DNA from: Hydrogenophaga sp.
GTDB taxonomy: Bacteria > Pseudomonadota > Gammaproteobacteria > Burkholderiales > Burkholderiaceae_C
Length of the DNA stretch: 13,389 bases
Assembly: GCA_020047875.1 (NCBI GenBank)
Contig: JAIFNE010000046.1
Coordinates: forward strand, 1-13,389
Direction of reading: 5' to 3'
Positions 6,312-13,389 of this stretch are shown one piece after another. The notes beneath the pieces were generated by a model that was not told where the DNA came from, made no database searches, and worked only from the letters and a program-made list of their open reading frames with translations. The position numbers and the translations under genes were made by a program. How positions within the stretch are numbered: the stretch's first letter is position 1; every line of letters starts with the position of its first letter.

Positions 6312-8117
6312 TCAGAAGGTGCGGACCTTGGGTGGAACGGATTCCACCGTCAGGGGTTTGAGGTTGACCGCCTTGTAGCTCAGGCTGTTGTCGGCGCTGT
6401 GCCACAGCGTGTGCTTCATCCACTCGGCGTCGTTGCGGCCCAGCGGGAACTGTGCGTCGTCGGCGGGGCGCTCGTAGTCGTTGACCGTGTGGGCGCCGCG
6501 GCATTCGTGGCGGGCAGCGGCCGAGGTCATGGTGGCCTGGGCGCACTCGATCAGGTTCTCCACCTCCAGCGCTTCAATGCGCGCGGTGTTGAACACCTTG
6601 GACTTGTCCTTGAGCACGATCTTGTTGACGCGCTCGCGCATCGCGTTGATCTTCCTCACGCCTTCGTCCATGCTGGCCTGGGTGCGGAACACGCCAGCGT
6701 GTTGCTGCATCGCGGCGCGCAGATCGTTGGCCACGTCCTGAGCGTACTCGCCGTCTGTGCTGGCATCCAGGCGCGCCAGGCGCGCCAGGGTTTTGTCGGC
6801 GGCGTCGGCTGGCAGGGGCTTGTGGGTCTTGTTCTTGTCGTTGTATTGCACGATGTGGTTGCCCGCCGCGCGGCCAAACACCAGCAGGTCGAGCAGCGAG
6901 TTGGTGCCCAGGCGGTTGGCGCCGTGCACGCTCACGCAGGAGCATTCGCCCACGGCGTACAAACCGTTGACGATCTTTTGGGCGCCGTTGCCGTCGGGGG
7001 TGACCACCTGACCGTTGATGTTGGTGGGGATGCCACCCATCTGGTAGTGGATGGTCGGCACCACCGGGATCGGTTCGCGGGTGATGTCCACGTTGGCAAA
7101 GTTCACGCCGATTTCGTAGACCGAGGGCAGGCGCTTGTGGATGGTGTCAGCGCCCAGGTGATCCAGTTTCAAGAGCACGTAGTCCTTGTTGGGTCCGCAG
7201 CCCCGGCCCTCCTTGATTTCCTGGTCCATGCAGCGCGAAACGAAGTCCCGCGGCGCCAGGTCTTTCAGCGTCGGTGCGTAGCGCTCCATGAAGCGCTCGC
7301 CTTCACTGTTGAGCAGAATGGCGCCTTCTCCGCGGCAGCCCTCGGTCAGCAACACGCCAGCGCCGGCCACGCCGGTGGGGTGGAACTGCCAGAACTCCAT
7401 GTCTTCCAGCGGAATGCCGGCGCGGGCGGCCATGCCCAGGCCGTCACCGGTGTTGATGAAGGCGTTGGTCGATGCCGCAAAAATGCGGCCCGCGCCACCG
7501 GTGGCCAGCAAAGTGGTCTTGGCCTGCAGGAGATAGGTTTCCCCGGTTTCCATTTCCATCGCGGTCACGCCCACCACGTCGCCGTCGGCGTCGCGGATCA
7601 GGTCAAGCGCCATCCATTCCACGAAGAACGTGGTGCGGGCCGCCACGTTTTGCTGGTACAGGGTGTGCAGCATGGCGTGGCCGGTGCGGTCGGCCGCTGC
7701 GCAGGCGCGTTGCACTGGCTTCTCGCCATAGTTGGCGGTGTGGCCGCCGAACGGACGCTGATAAATGGTGCCGTCCGGGTTGCGGTCGAAGGGCATTCCG
7801 AAGTGTTCCAGCTCATACACCACCTTGGGGGCTTCGCGGCACATGAACTCGATCGCATCCTGGTCGCCCAGCCAGTCGGAGCCCTTGATGGTGTCGTAAA
7901 AGTGGTAGTGCCAGTTGTCTTCGTTCATGTTCCCCAACGAGGCACCGATGCCGCCCTGGGCGGCCACCGTGTGCGAACGGGTCGGGAACACTTTGGAGAG
8001 AACGGCCACCTTGAGGCCAGCGCGCGCCAGTTGCAGCGAGGCACGCATGCCAGAGCCGCCGGCGCCGACGATCACGACGTCAAACTGGCGGGTGGGGAGA
8101 TTTGCGGTTGCAGACAT
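6312..8117 (-). CDS. sdhA: succinate dehydrogenase flavoprotein subunit
   Basis: SdhA oxidises succinate to fumarate using covalently bound FAD. The 601-residue protein has the dinucleotide-binding motif GAGGSG (18-23), the SHTVAAQGG motif with the FAD-attachment histidine His49, the active-site stretches QFHPTGVAGAG and EGCRGEG, and HGANRLGTNSLLDL towards the C-terminus. ATG 8117 gives a normal start (MSATANLPTRQFDVVIVGAG) and has GGAGG ten bases upstream, inside the end of sdhD. A 9-base tandem unit near 6770-6790 yields LARLARLD without breaking the frame. It lies between sdhD and sdhB. No frame break was found, unlike sdhD next to it. Confidence 0.98.
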   Translation of the reverse strand: MSATANLPTRQFDVVIVGAGGSGMRASLQLARAGLKVAVLSKVFPTRSHTVAAQGGIGASLGNMNEDNWHYHFYDTIKGSDWLGDQDAIEFMCREAPKVVYELEHFGMPFDRNPDGTIYQRPFGGHTANYGEKPVQRACAAADRTGHAMLHTLYQQNVAARTTFFVEWMALDLIRDADGDVVGVTAMEMETGETYLLQAKTTLLATGGAGRIFAASTNAFINTGDGLGMAARAGIPLEDMEFWQFHPTGVAGAGVLLTEGCRGEGAILLNSEGERFMERYAPTLKDLAPRDFVSRCMDQEIKEGRGCGPNKDYVLLKLDHLGADTIHKRLPSVYEIGVNFANVDITREPIPVVPTIHYQMGGIPTNINGQVVTPDGNGAQKIVNGLYAVGECSCVSVHGANRLGTNSLLDLLVFGRAAGNHIVQYNDKNKTHKPLPADAADKTLARLARLDASTDGEYAQDVANDLRAAMQQHAGVFRTQASMDEGVRKINAMRERVNKIVLKDKSKVFNTARIEALEVENLIECAQATMTSAAARHECRGAHTVNDYERPADDAQFPLGRNDAEWMKHTLWHSADNSLSYKAVNLKPLTVESVPPKVRTF

Positions 8118-8121
8118 GGAA

Positions 8122-8464
8122 TCAGAGCCTCCAGAGAACTTGAACGGCCCAGCCCAGGCAGGCCACGAGCCAGACGATGGTGAAGACGTGAAGACCGAGG
8201 CGAATGCCCGGTGGCTTGACGTAGTCCATCCAGATGTTGCGCATGCCAACCCAGACGTGATAAACCAACGCGGCGAACACGGCGAAGGTGAGCGCCTTCA
8301 TCCATTGAGCGGCAAAGATGGCTGCCCAGGACTCGTAGCCAATCGGGCCGCTGGATCAGCGTGAGCAACGTGATCAGCACCGCAGTGATGCGCTGGGCCA
8401 GCCAGTCGCGTGTGCCGAAGTGCGCGCCGGGGGTGACGCGCTGGGTTCCGTAGTTGACAGCCAT
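8122..8464 (-). pseudogene. sdhD: succinate dehydrogenase membrane anchor subunit, frame broken by a short deletion
   Basis: SdhD is one of two membrane anchors that hold SdhAB at the inner membrane and help form the quinone and haem sites. From ATG 8464 (AAGGA nine bases upstream) the first 37 codons read MAVNYGTQRV to AVLITLLTLI, ending at 8354 inside the first membrane helix. The frame then goes wrong. The proper remainder is in another frame from 8349. It starts GPIGYESWAAIFAAQWMK and keeps the quinone-site region HVWVGMRNIWMDYV and the end VQVLWRL, 75 residues to TGA 8124-8122. Family members have roughly nine more residues between the parts. A 23-base loss fits the usual length of about 121 residues, but the number is an estimate. 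Both halves look functional, so error or very recent mutation is likely. Confidence 0.88.
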
Positions 8465-8510
8465 CTTGGTGTGTCCTTGGGGGGTGAGGAGGATGCGGGA
8501 TCGCAGGCAA

Positions 8511-8534
8511 GGTGCAGACCAGGAGGTCTGCACC
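8511..8534 (-). repeat. perfect 10-bp hairpin between sdhC and sdhD
   Basis: GGTGCAGACC (8511-8520) and GGTCTGCACC (8525-8534) are exact inverted copies with a 4-base loop, beginning four bases after the sdhC stop codon. No T-run follows on the minus strand, so it is not a normal intrinsic terminator. In the sdh transcript it would be a very stable stem-loop in the 74-base sdhC-sdhD gap. It may stabilise the sdhC message or tune downstream expression. Confidence 0.8.
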
Positions 8535-8538
8535 GCCA

Positions 8539-8970
8539 TCAGTAGAGATTGAACAGCTTGGCGCCCAACACGAGGGTGAGCCCGATGCTCAGAACCAGGG
8601 TGATCAGGGCGGTGGACTTGCCAAATTCCTTGGTCACCTTGTGCGTGGCGTCCATGTAGACATGGCGCAGGCCGGCGAGCAGGTGGTGCAGGTAAGCCCA
8701 GATGATGGCCAGCACCACCAGCTTGAACAGCCAGCCCGGCACAAAACCCACCCCGGCTGAGAAGGCCGACGTGAAGCTGGCGAACGAAATTTCGGACGAC
8801 ACGGAGGTGTCGAACAGCCAGACAATCAGCGGCAGCAGCAAAAACATCAAGGCGCCGCTGGCCCGGTGGAGGATGGACACCCAGGCCGCCGGCGTCATGC
8901 GGTAAGTGGTCAGGTCCTTGAAGGCGTTGATGTTGCGGAATTCGGGCCGCTTGCGACTCGCTTCGGTCAT
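8539..8970 (-). CDS. sdhC: succinate dehydrogenase cytochrome b556 subunit
   Basis: SdhC is the larger membrane anchor and supplies a haem b ligand. The 143-residue protein has a short soluble N-terminus (MTEASRKRPEFRNINAF) and three membrane helices (about 38-54, 78-97 and 119-140). SILHRASG contains Ser32 and Arg36, which match the quinone-site Ser27 and Arg31 of E. coli. HHLLAGLRHVYMD contains His96, the probable haem ligand. ATG 8970 is preferred over an in-frame ATG at 9051 because the family starts close to RPxFxN. It is the first gene of the sdh-gltA cluster. The upstream gap 8971-9128 must hold the promoter. Confidence 0.96.
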   Translation of the reverse strand: MTEASRKRPEFRNINAFKDLTTYRMTPAAWVSILHRASGALMFLLLPLIVWLFDTSVSSEISFASFTSAFSAGVGFVPGWLFKLVVLAIIWAYLHHLLAGLRHVYMDATHKVTKEFGKSTALITLVLSIGLTLVLGAKLFNLY

Positions 8971-9046
8971 GGTGAGGGTGCTTTCTTGCGGGGTGGATGC
9001 GGGGTGGCCGGCTGATGTAACGCGTTGGTAACCCGTTGGCACAGGC

Positions 9047-9064
9047 TGCAAATTCTATTGCAAT
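9047..9064 (-). promoter_or_regulatory. possible sdhC promoter -10 and overlapping dyad
   Basis: On the minus strand TAGAAT (9057-9052) resembles a -10 box about 80 bases ahead of sdhC. It lies within a small dyad, TGCAA and TTGCA, separated by six bases. The surrounding sequence is the most AT-rich part of the sdhC-regulator gap. No good -35 is present at the proper distance, so an activator-dependent promoter or a false match are both possible. Confidence 0.3.
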
Positions 9065-9128
9065 GCACCATACCGGAGACTGACGGTGGGACTCTGGGGG
9101 AATGCAGCTGAATTCGGTTCAGTCCGGC

Positions 9129-9926
9129 TCAGCTCAGCTCGTTGCGGTAGTGCCGGCCATCGGTCCGGTACAGGCCGCGCCGCCATTCCATCGGGACGTC
9201 GTTGTAGGTGTAGGCCACCCGTTCAACGCTCAGCAGCGGCTGGCCTTCGCTGACGGCGAGCAGCCGCGCGGCATCGGCGTCGGCGCCAACCGCCTTGATT
9301 TTTTCCACCGCGCGCACCATGCGCACGCCGAACCGGGCTTCAAACAGCGCATACATCGGCCCGGTGTCATCGGAGAGCGTCTCCAGCGTGAGGCCCTTGA
9401 AGGCGCCGCCAGGCAGCCAGATGTCTTCCAGGATCGCCGGCGCCCCAGAAAACGACAGCACCCGCTTGACCTGAAGCACCGGATCGCCGGTGCGCCCACC
9501 GAGCTGCCGCGCCACCTCGGCGCTGGCGCGCTGGCGCCGGCATTCGATGATCCGGCGCTCTGCCGGACCTTGCCCGTCGAGGTCGCCGGTGTCGGGCAGC
9601 AGGCGAAGAAACCGGTATTGGGTGAGGGCCTCGGCGTGGGTGGCCACAAAGGTGCCCTTGCCCTGGCGGCGCACCAGCAGGTTGTCGGTGGCCAGCTCGT
9701 CGATCGCCTTGCGCACCGTGCCCTGGCTCACCCGGTAGCGGGCTGCCAGCTCGAATTCACTGGGTATGGCGTCGCCCGGTTTCCATTCGCCGGTCTGAAG
9801 GCTGCGCAGGATCAGCGTTTTGATCTGCTGATACAGCGGGCTGAACGCGGGCGCCTCGCTGTCGGAGCCCGCGCTGCGCGGGTCAGGCTCGGGCAAATCG
9901 CTGGTCGGGGAGGGGGTGGTGGGCAT
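9129..9926 (-). CDS. GntR-family (HutC type) transcriptional regulator
   Basis: The 265-residue protein has an unstructured Pro/Ser-rich start (1-27) and a GntR winged helix-turn-helix from SPLYQQIK (29) through PSEFELAARYRVSQGTVRKA to RRQGKGTFVA (about 95). A UTRA-type ligand-binding domain follows from about 112 to the end, closing with the typical MEWRRGLYRTDGRHY. This is the HutC subfamily layout, and its ligand is not evident from sequence. An in-frame ATG at 9983 exists, but it lies upstream of the gene's own apparent -10 box and in the palindrome's flank. ATG 9926 is therefore the likely start, although no clear ribosome-binding site precedes it. The gene diverges from mdh and precedes the sdh-gltA cluster, suggesting control of TCA-cycle genes. 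That role is inferred from context. Confidence 0.92.
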   Translation of the reverse strand: MPTTPSPTSDLPEPDPRSAGSDSEAPAFSPLYQQIKTLILRSLQTGEWKPGDAIPSEFELAARYRVSQGTVRKAIDELATDNLLVRRQGKGTFVATHAEALTQYRFLRLLPDTGDLDGQGPAERRIIECRRQRASAEVARQLGGRTGDPVLQVKRVLSFSGAPAILEDIWLPGGAFKGLTLETLSDDTGPMYALFEARFGVRMVRAVEKIKAVGADADAARLLAVSEGQPLLSVERVAYTYNDVPMEWRRGLYRTDGRHYRNELS

Positions 9927-9962
9927 GGCAGACAAGGCGCCAAATGGTGCGAGGCGGTGTTT

Positions 9963-9990
9963 ATCATATCTTATATAAGACATAAGACAA
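9963..9990 (-). promoter_or_regulatory. promoter of the GntR-family regulator
   Basis: The minus strand shows TTGTCT (9990-9985), a 16-base spacer and TATGAT (9968-9963), a fair sigma-70 pair. Transcription would begin near 9956, about 30 bases before ATG 9926. The spacer contains the whole 12-bp palindrome, so a bound repressor would block this promoter, pointing to autoregulation. Confidence 0.6.
9966..9983. promoter_or_regulatory. palindromic operator, likely site for the adjacent GntR regulator
   Basis: TCTTATATAAGA at 9969-9980 is a perfect 12-bp palindrome. Counting three flanking bases on each side, 16 of 18 positions are symmetric. ATAAGACA also occurs twice with a 7-base period (9975-9989), giving an extra half-site. 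HutC-type GntR proteins bind AT-rich dyads of this general form. It sits inside the regulator promoter and 11 bases upstream of the mdh -35 box, so one protein could affect both directions. I saw no second copy in this window. Confidence 0.7.
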
Positions 9991-9991
9991 A

Positions 9992-10021
9992 TTGACCTAT
10001 CAGGGTTTCCGAGGGTACACT
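9992..10021 (+). promoter_or_regulatory. mdh promoter
   Basis: TTGACC (9992-9997) matches the -35 consensus at 5 of 6 bases. An 18-base spacer leads to TACACT (10016-10021), 4 of 6 to -10. Transcription would start near 10028, leaving a leader of about 120 bases before the mdh ATG. In that leader (10022-10150) I see no clear riboswitch or terminator. Confidence 0.6.
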
Positions 10022-10150
10022 CCGCGCCTGACTTCGCTGCCCATTTTGTGCCTGGCTAGGCCGTCGGGTGGCGAGGGTTGGCCGGGTGTTTCACACGCTC
10101 TGCCGTCCGAATTTCCCTTCCTGTCCACCGTCCATTTCTGGAGTTTTCCC

Positions 10151-11137
<987 letters not shown>

Positions 11138-11148
11138 TCCTCCTGCGC

Positions 11149-11223
11149 CGCTTCGCGTCTTCCCCTCAGGGCGACCAAACCTGTGGCCCGGCCCAGTCGG
11201 TCCCACGGGTGTTGCGCGAAGCG
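11149..11223. repeat. 75-bp nested inverted-repeat element between mdh and the CitE-like gene
   Basis: CGCTTCGCG (11149-11157) and CGCGAAGCG (11215-11223) are perfect inverted copies that bound the element. Inside are CCC-tca-GGG with small flanks (11163-11171) and an 8-pair stem, ACCTGTGG with CCACGGGT (11179-11186 / 11203-11210, one G-T pair), which itself encloses CCG/CGG. The whole could fold as a branched, cloverleaf-like structure. It resembles GC-rich palindromic intergenic repeats I recall from Comamonadaceae genomes, but I cannot verify family membership here. There is no T-run, so it is not a standard terminator. Confidence 0.55.
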
Positions 11224-11261
11224 TGCCACGGCGATCGCTGCTTGCTCACGGATTTGTGCAC

Positions 11262-12260
11262 GTGAAACCGCATCCCCGCGACATCTTGCTTGGTGCCCAG
11301 GCCGGCGCGTTTTCGCTGCCGGTCTGCGATCACTACAGCGGCGTTGAGGCGCGTATGAAGAAAAGCCTGCAGCTGCAGGCCGAGATGACGGCCGAGTTCG
11401 GCACCTGCGTGTTCGACGTCACGCTCGATTGCGAAGACGGCGCCCCGGTGGGCGGCGAGGCGGACCACGCGGCGCTGGTCACCCAGCTGGCGCTCGATGC
11501 GCCACGCCAGGCCCGGGTGGCGGTGCGGGTGCATCCGGTGGATCACGTCCACTTTCAGGCCGATGTGGCCCGCATCGTCGGCACCGCCGGACACCGGTTG
11601 TGTCACGTGATGGTGCCCAAGGTTGAGTCGGTGGCCGATGTGCAGCGGGCTGCCGACGCGCTGGATGCCGCGGGCGCCCGCACCCTGCCGTTGCAGGTGC
11701 TGATCGAGTCGCCGGCAGCGGTACACCGGGCCTTTGACATCGTGGCGCATCCGCGCGTGCAGTCGCTCAGCTTTGGTCTGATGGACTTCGTGTCGGCCCA
11801 CGGCGGCGCGATCCCGGCCGAGGGCATGGGTGTGGCGGGGCAATTCGCGCACCCGCTGGTGTTGCGCGCCAAGCTGGAGATTGCCGCCGCCTGCCACGCC
11901 CATGGCAAGGTGCCTTCGCACAATGTGGTGACCGAATTCAAAGACACTGCTGCGCTCTCGCACGCTGCGCGGCTGGCCGCCGACACGCTGGGCTACACCC
12001 GCATGTGGAGCATTCACCCGGAGCAGATCCGGCCCATTCTGGCGGCGTTTGCGCCCAGCGAGCCCGCGATTCACAACGCCGCCGAGATCATCGAGCGCGC
12101 GGCCGCGGCCGACTGGGCGCCCGTGTCCTTCGAAGGCCGGCTGCACGACCGCGCCAGCTACCGCTTCTACTGGCAGCTACTTGAGCGCGCCCACCAGACC
12201 GGCCGCGCGCTGCCCGCTGCCGTGGGCCGCTGGTTTCCCGAGTCGTCACCACCCCGCTGA
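11262..12260 (+). CDS. CitE-like HpcH/HpaI aldolase / citrate lyase family protein
   Basis: The protein of about 332 residues belongs to the CitE/HpcH superfamily of Mg-dependent TIM-barrel lyases that cleave or form C-C bonds in CoA esters or keto acids. Visible features are HPRDILLGAQAG at the start, the acidic TLDCEDGAP (Glu58-Asp59), VMVPKVES, LIESPAAVHRA with the probable metal-binding glutamate, and WSIHPEQI near the C-terminus, a motif typical of CitE proteins. The citrate-lyase partners (citD, citF) are not nearby, so classical citrate lyase is unlikely. A malyl-CoA-type or related activity is possible but not provable here. GTG 11262 is chosen because a weak GGA lies nine bases upstream. 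GTG 11256 is an alternative, and the open frame upstream overlaps mdh. It lies between mdh and acnB, so a TCA or glyoxylate side role fits. Confidence 0.85.
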   Translation: MKPHPRDILLGAQAGAFSLPVCDHYSGVEARMKKSLQLQAEMTAEFGTCVFDVTLDCEDGAPVGGEADHAALVTQLALDAPRQARVAVRVHPVDHVHFQADVARIVGTAGHRLCHVMVPKVESVADVQRAADALDAAGARTLPLQVLIESPAAVHRAFDIVAHPRVQSLSFGLMDFVSAHGGAIPAEGMGVAGQFAHPLVLRAKLEIAAACHAHGKVPSHNVVTEFKDTAALSHAARLAADTLGYTRMWSIHPEQIRPILAAFAPSEPAIHNAAEIIERAAAADWAPVSFEGRLHDRASYRFYWQLLERAHQTGRALPAAVGRWFPESSPPR

Positions 12261-12301
12261 GTTTGTTTCAACCGTTCCCTCCCATCCTTCTGGAGAAAAC
12301 C

Positions 12302-13389
12302 ATGTCCGACTTCCTCACCGCTTACCGCGCCCACGCCGCCGATCGCGCTGCCCTGGGCATTCCCCCGCTCGCACTCGATGCCAAGCAGGTGGCCGCGCTG
12401 ATCGAGCTGATCAAAAACCCGCCCGCCGGCGAAGATGCGTTTTTGATGGACCTGCTCACGCACCGCGTGCCCCCGGGCGTGGACGATGCGGCCAAGGTCA
12501 AGGCCAGTTTCCTGGCCGCGGTGGCGCATGGCGATGAAAAAGTGGGCCTGATCTCCAAGGCCAAGGCCACCGAACTGCTCGGCACCATGGTCGGCGGCTA
12601 CAACGTGCACCCGCTGATCGAGCTGCTGGACGACGCCGAGGTGGCCGGCGTGGCCGCCGAAGCCCTGAAAAAGACGCTGCTCATGTTCGACTTTTTCAAC
12701 GACGTGGCGGAAAAGGCCAAGGCTGGCAACGCCAAGGCCAAGGAAGTGATCCAGAGCTGGGCCGATGCCGAGTGGTTCACCAGCCGCCCCGAGGTGGAGA
12801 AAAAGATCACCATCACCGTGTTCAAGGTGCCGGGCGAGACCAACACCGACGACCTTTCGCCCGCACCAGACGCCACCACGCGCCCGGATATTCCCATGCA
12901 CTACCTGGCGATGTTGAAAAACACCCGCCCAGACGCCGCCTTCAAGCCCGAGGAAGACGGCAAGCGCGGCCCGATGCAGTTCATTGAAGACCTGAAGAAA
13001 AAAGGCCATCTGGTGGCCTACGTGGGCGATGTGGTCGGCACCGGCTCCAGCCGCAAGAGCGCAACCAACAGCGTGATTTGGGCCACCGGGCAAGACATTC
13101 CGTTTGTGCCCAACAAGCGGTTTGGTGGCGTGACGCTGGGCGGCAAGATCGCCCCCATCTTTTTCAACACCCAGGAAGACTCGGGCTCGTTGCCGATTGA
13201 AGTGGATGTGTCCAAGCTGGAAATGGGCGATGTGGTCGATGTGCTGCCCTACGACGGCAGAATAGTGAAAAACGGCGAAACCGTGGTTGAGTTCAAGCTC
13301 AAGAGCGACGTGCTGTTCGACGAAGTGCGCGCCGGCGGCCGCATCAACCTCATCATCGGCCGCGGCCTCACCGCCAAGGCGCGTGAGTT
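12302..13389 (+). CDS. acnB: aconitate hydratase B, N-terminal 362 residues
   Basis: AcnB isomerises citrate to isocitrate with a [4Fe-4S] cluster. The visible part aligns by eye with E. coli AcnB. It covers the AcnB-specific helical N-terminal domain (LLDLLTHRVPPGVDD-like region, LGTMVGGYNVHPLIE, QSWADAEWF), then the swivel domain with GETNTDDLSPAPDA, YVGDVVGTGSSRKSATNSV (GTGSSRKSATN at 246-256) and LGGKIAPIFFNT, ending at IIGRGLTAKARE. The helical domain placed before the swivel domain separates AcnB from AcnA. ATG 12302 has TGGAG upstream at good spacing and lies 41 bases after the CitE-like gene. The cluster-binding cysteines lie beyond the window. The frame is intact as far as seen. Confidence 0.97.
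   Translation, partial: MSDFLTAYRAHAADRAALGIPPLALDAKQVAALIELIKNPPAGEDAFLMDLLTHRVPPGVDDAAKVKASFLAAVAHGDEKVGLISKAKATELLGTMVGGYNVHPLIELLDDAEVAGVAAEALKKTLLMFDFFNDVAEKAKAGNAKAKEVIQSWADAEWFTSRPEVEKKITITVFKVPGETNTDDLSPAPDATTRPDIPMHYLAMLKNTRPDAAFKPEEDGKRGPMQFIEDLKKKGHLVAYVGDVVGTGSSRKSATNSVIWATGQDIPFVPNKRFGGVTLGGKIAPIFFNTQEDSGSLPIEVDVSKLEMGDVVDVLPYDGRIVKNGETVVEFKLKSDVLFDEVRAGGRINLIIGRGLTAKARE

Noticed and set aside
6766..6792. Nine-base tandem unit (gcgcgccag) in sdhA giving LARLARLD
   Set aside because: In frame, short, and in a helical part of SdhA where Ala/Leu/Arg repeats are ordinary; no sign of disruption.
6291..8183. Very long plus-strand open frame (630 codons) opposite sdhA
   Set aside because: It is the mirror of a GC-rich conserved gene; the protein is His/Val/Gly-rich and resembles no family, while the minus strand encodes full-length SdhA with all motifs.
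8971..9051. Upstream ATG at 9051 as start of sdhC
   Set aside because: The extra 27 residues do not resemble SdhC N-termini and would cover the likely promoter.
9927..9983. Upstream ATG at 9983 as start of the GntR regulator
   Set aside because: It lies upstream of the gene's apparent -10 box and overlaps the palindrome flank, so it would not be in the message; ATG 9926 fits better.
9102..9995. Plus-strand open frame opposite the GntR regulator
   Set aside because: Shadow frame; the minus strand has a complete winged-helix and UTRA-type protein.

Overview
The window looks like a chromosomal piece of a GC-rich betaproteobacterium of the order Burkholderiales, most likely family Comamonadaceae (Acidovorax/Hydrogenophaga/Rhodoferax type). 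This rests on the gene order, on protein sequences that read like that family, and on high GC with GC-rich third codon positions. Genus cannot be set by eye.

Layout. Positions 1 to 9926 are transcribed leftward (minus strand). Upstream to downstream: a GntR/HutC-family regulator (9926-9129); a succinate dehydrogenase and citrate synthase cluster sdhC-sdhD-sdhA-sdhB-sdhE-gltA (8970-3957) closed by a strong intrinsic terminator (3882-3920); then a leucine cluster leuC - small entericidin-like lipoprotein - leuD - leuB (3778-370); then about 340 bases of leader DNA and the first nine codons of asd (27-1, running off the left edge). Positions 9984 to 13389 are transcribed rightward: mdh, a CitE-like HpcH/HpaI-family protein, and acnB (running off the right edge). 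The two halves diverge from a compact control region at 9963-10021 that holds a perfect 12-bp palindrome, the likely GntR operator, between two promoter-like sequences.

How it works together. The right side plus sdh-gltA gives four TCA-cycle activities in one place (succinate dehydrogenase with its flavinylation factor, citrate synthase, malate dehydrogenase, aconitase B), probably overseen at least in part by the GntR regulator. The left side makes leucine from 2-isopropylmalate and leads into the aspartate-family pathway through asd.

Three core genes are frame-broken as written. leuB carries an exact 59-bp tandem duplication. gltA lacks about 19 bases after codon 61. sdhD lacks about 23 bases (probably) after codon 37. 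In each case the rest of the protein is well preserved in the second frame. Three fresh lesions in essential-type genes within 8 kb are best explained by assembly or sequencing errors, although real recent mutation cannot be excluded from sequence alone.

The best candidate for something undescribed is the leuB-asd gap. It encodes a short peptide ending Ile-Thr-Thr-Thr-Thr-Thr-Ile-Lys-Gly-stop, reminiscent of the E. coli thr operon leader peptide. Behind it lies a CGCCCT segment that can pair either with the end of the leader frame or with the asd ribosome-binding site. Together these suggest threonine/isoleucine-responsive control of asd. Other structural finds are a perfect 10-bp hairpin between sdhC and sdhD and a 75-bp nested inverted-repeat element between mdh and the CitE-like gene. 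No rRNA, tRNA, CRISPR array, insertion sequence or phage gene was seen.
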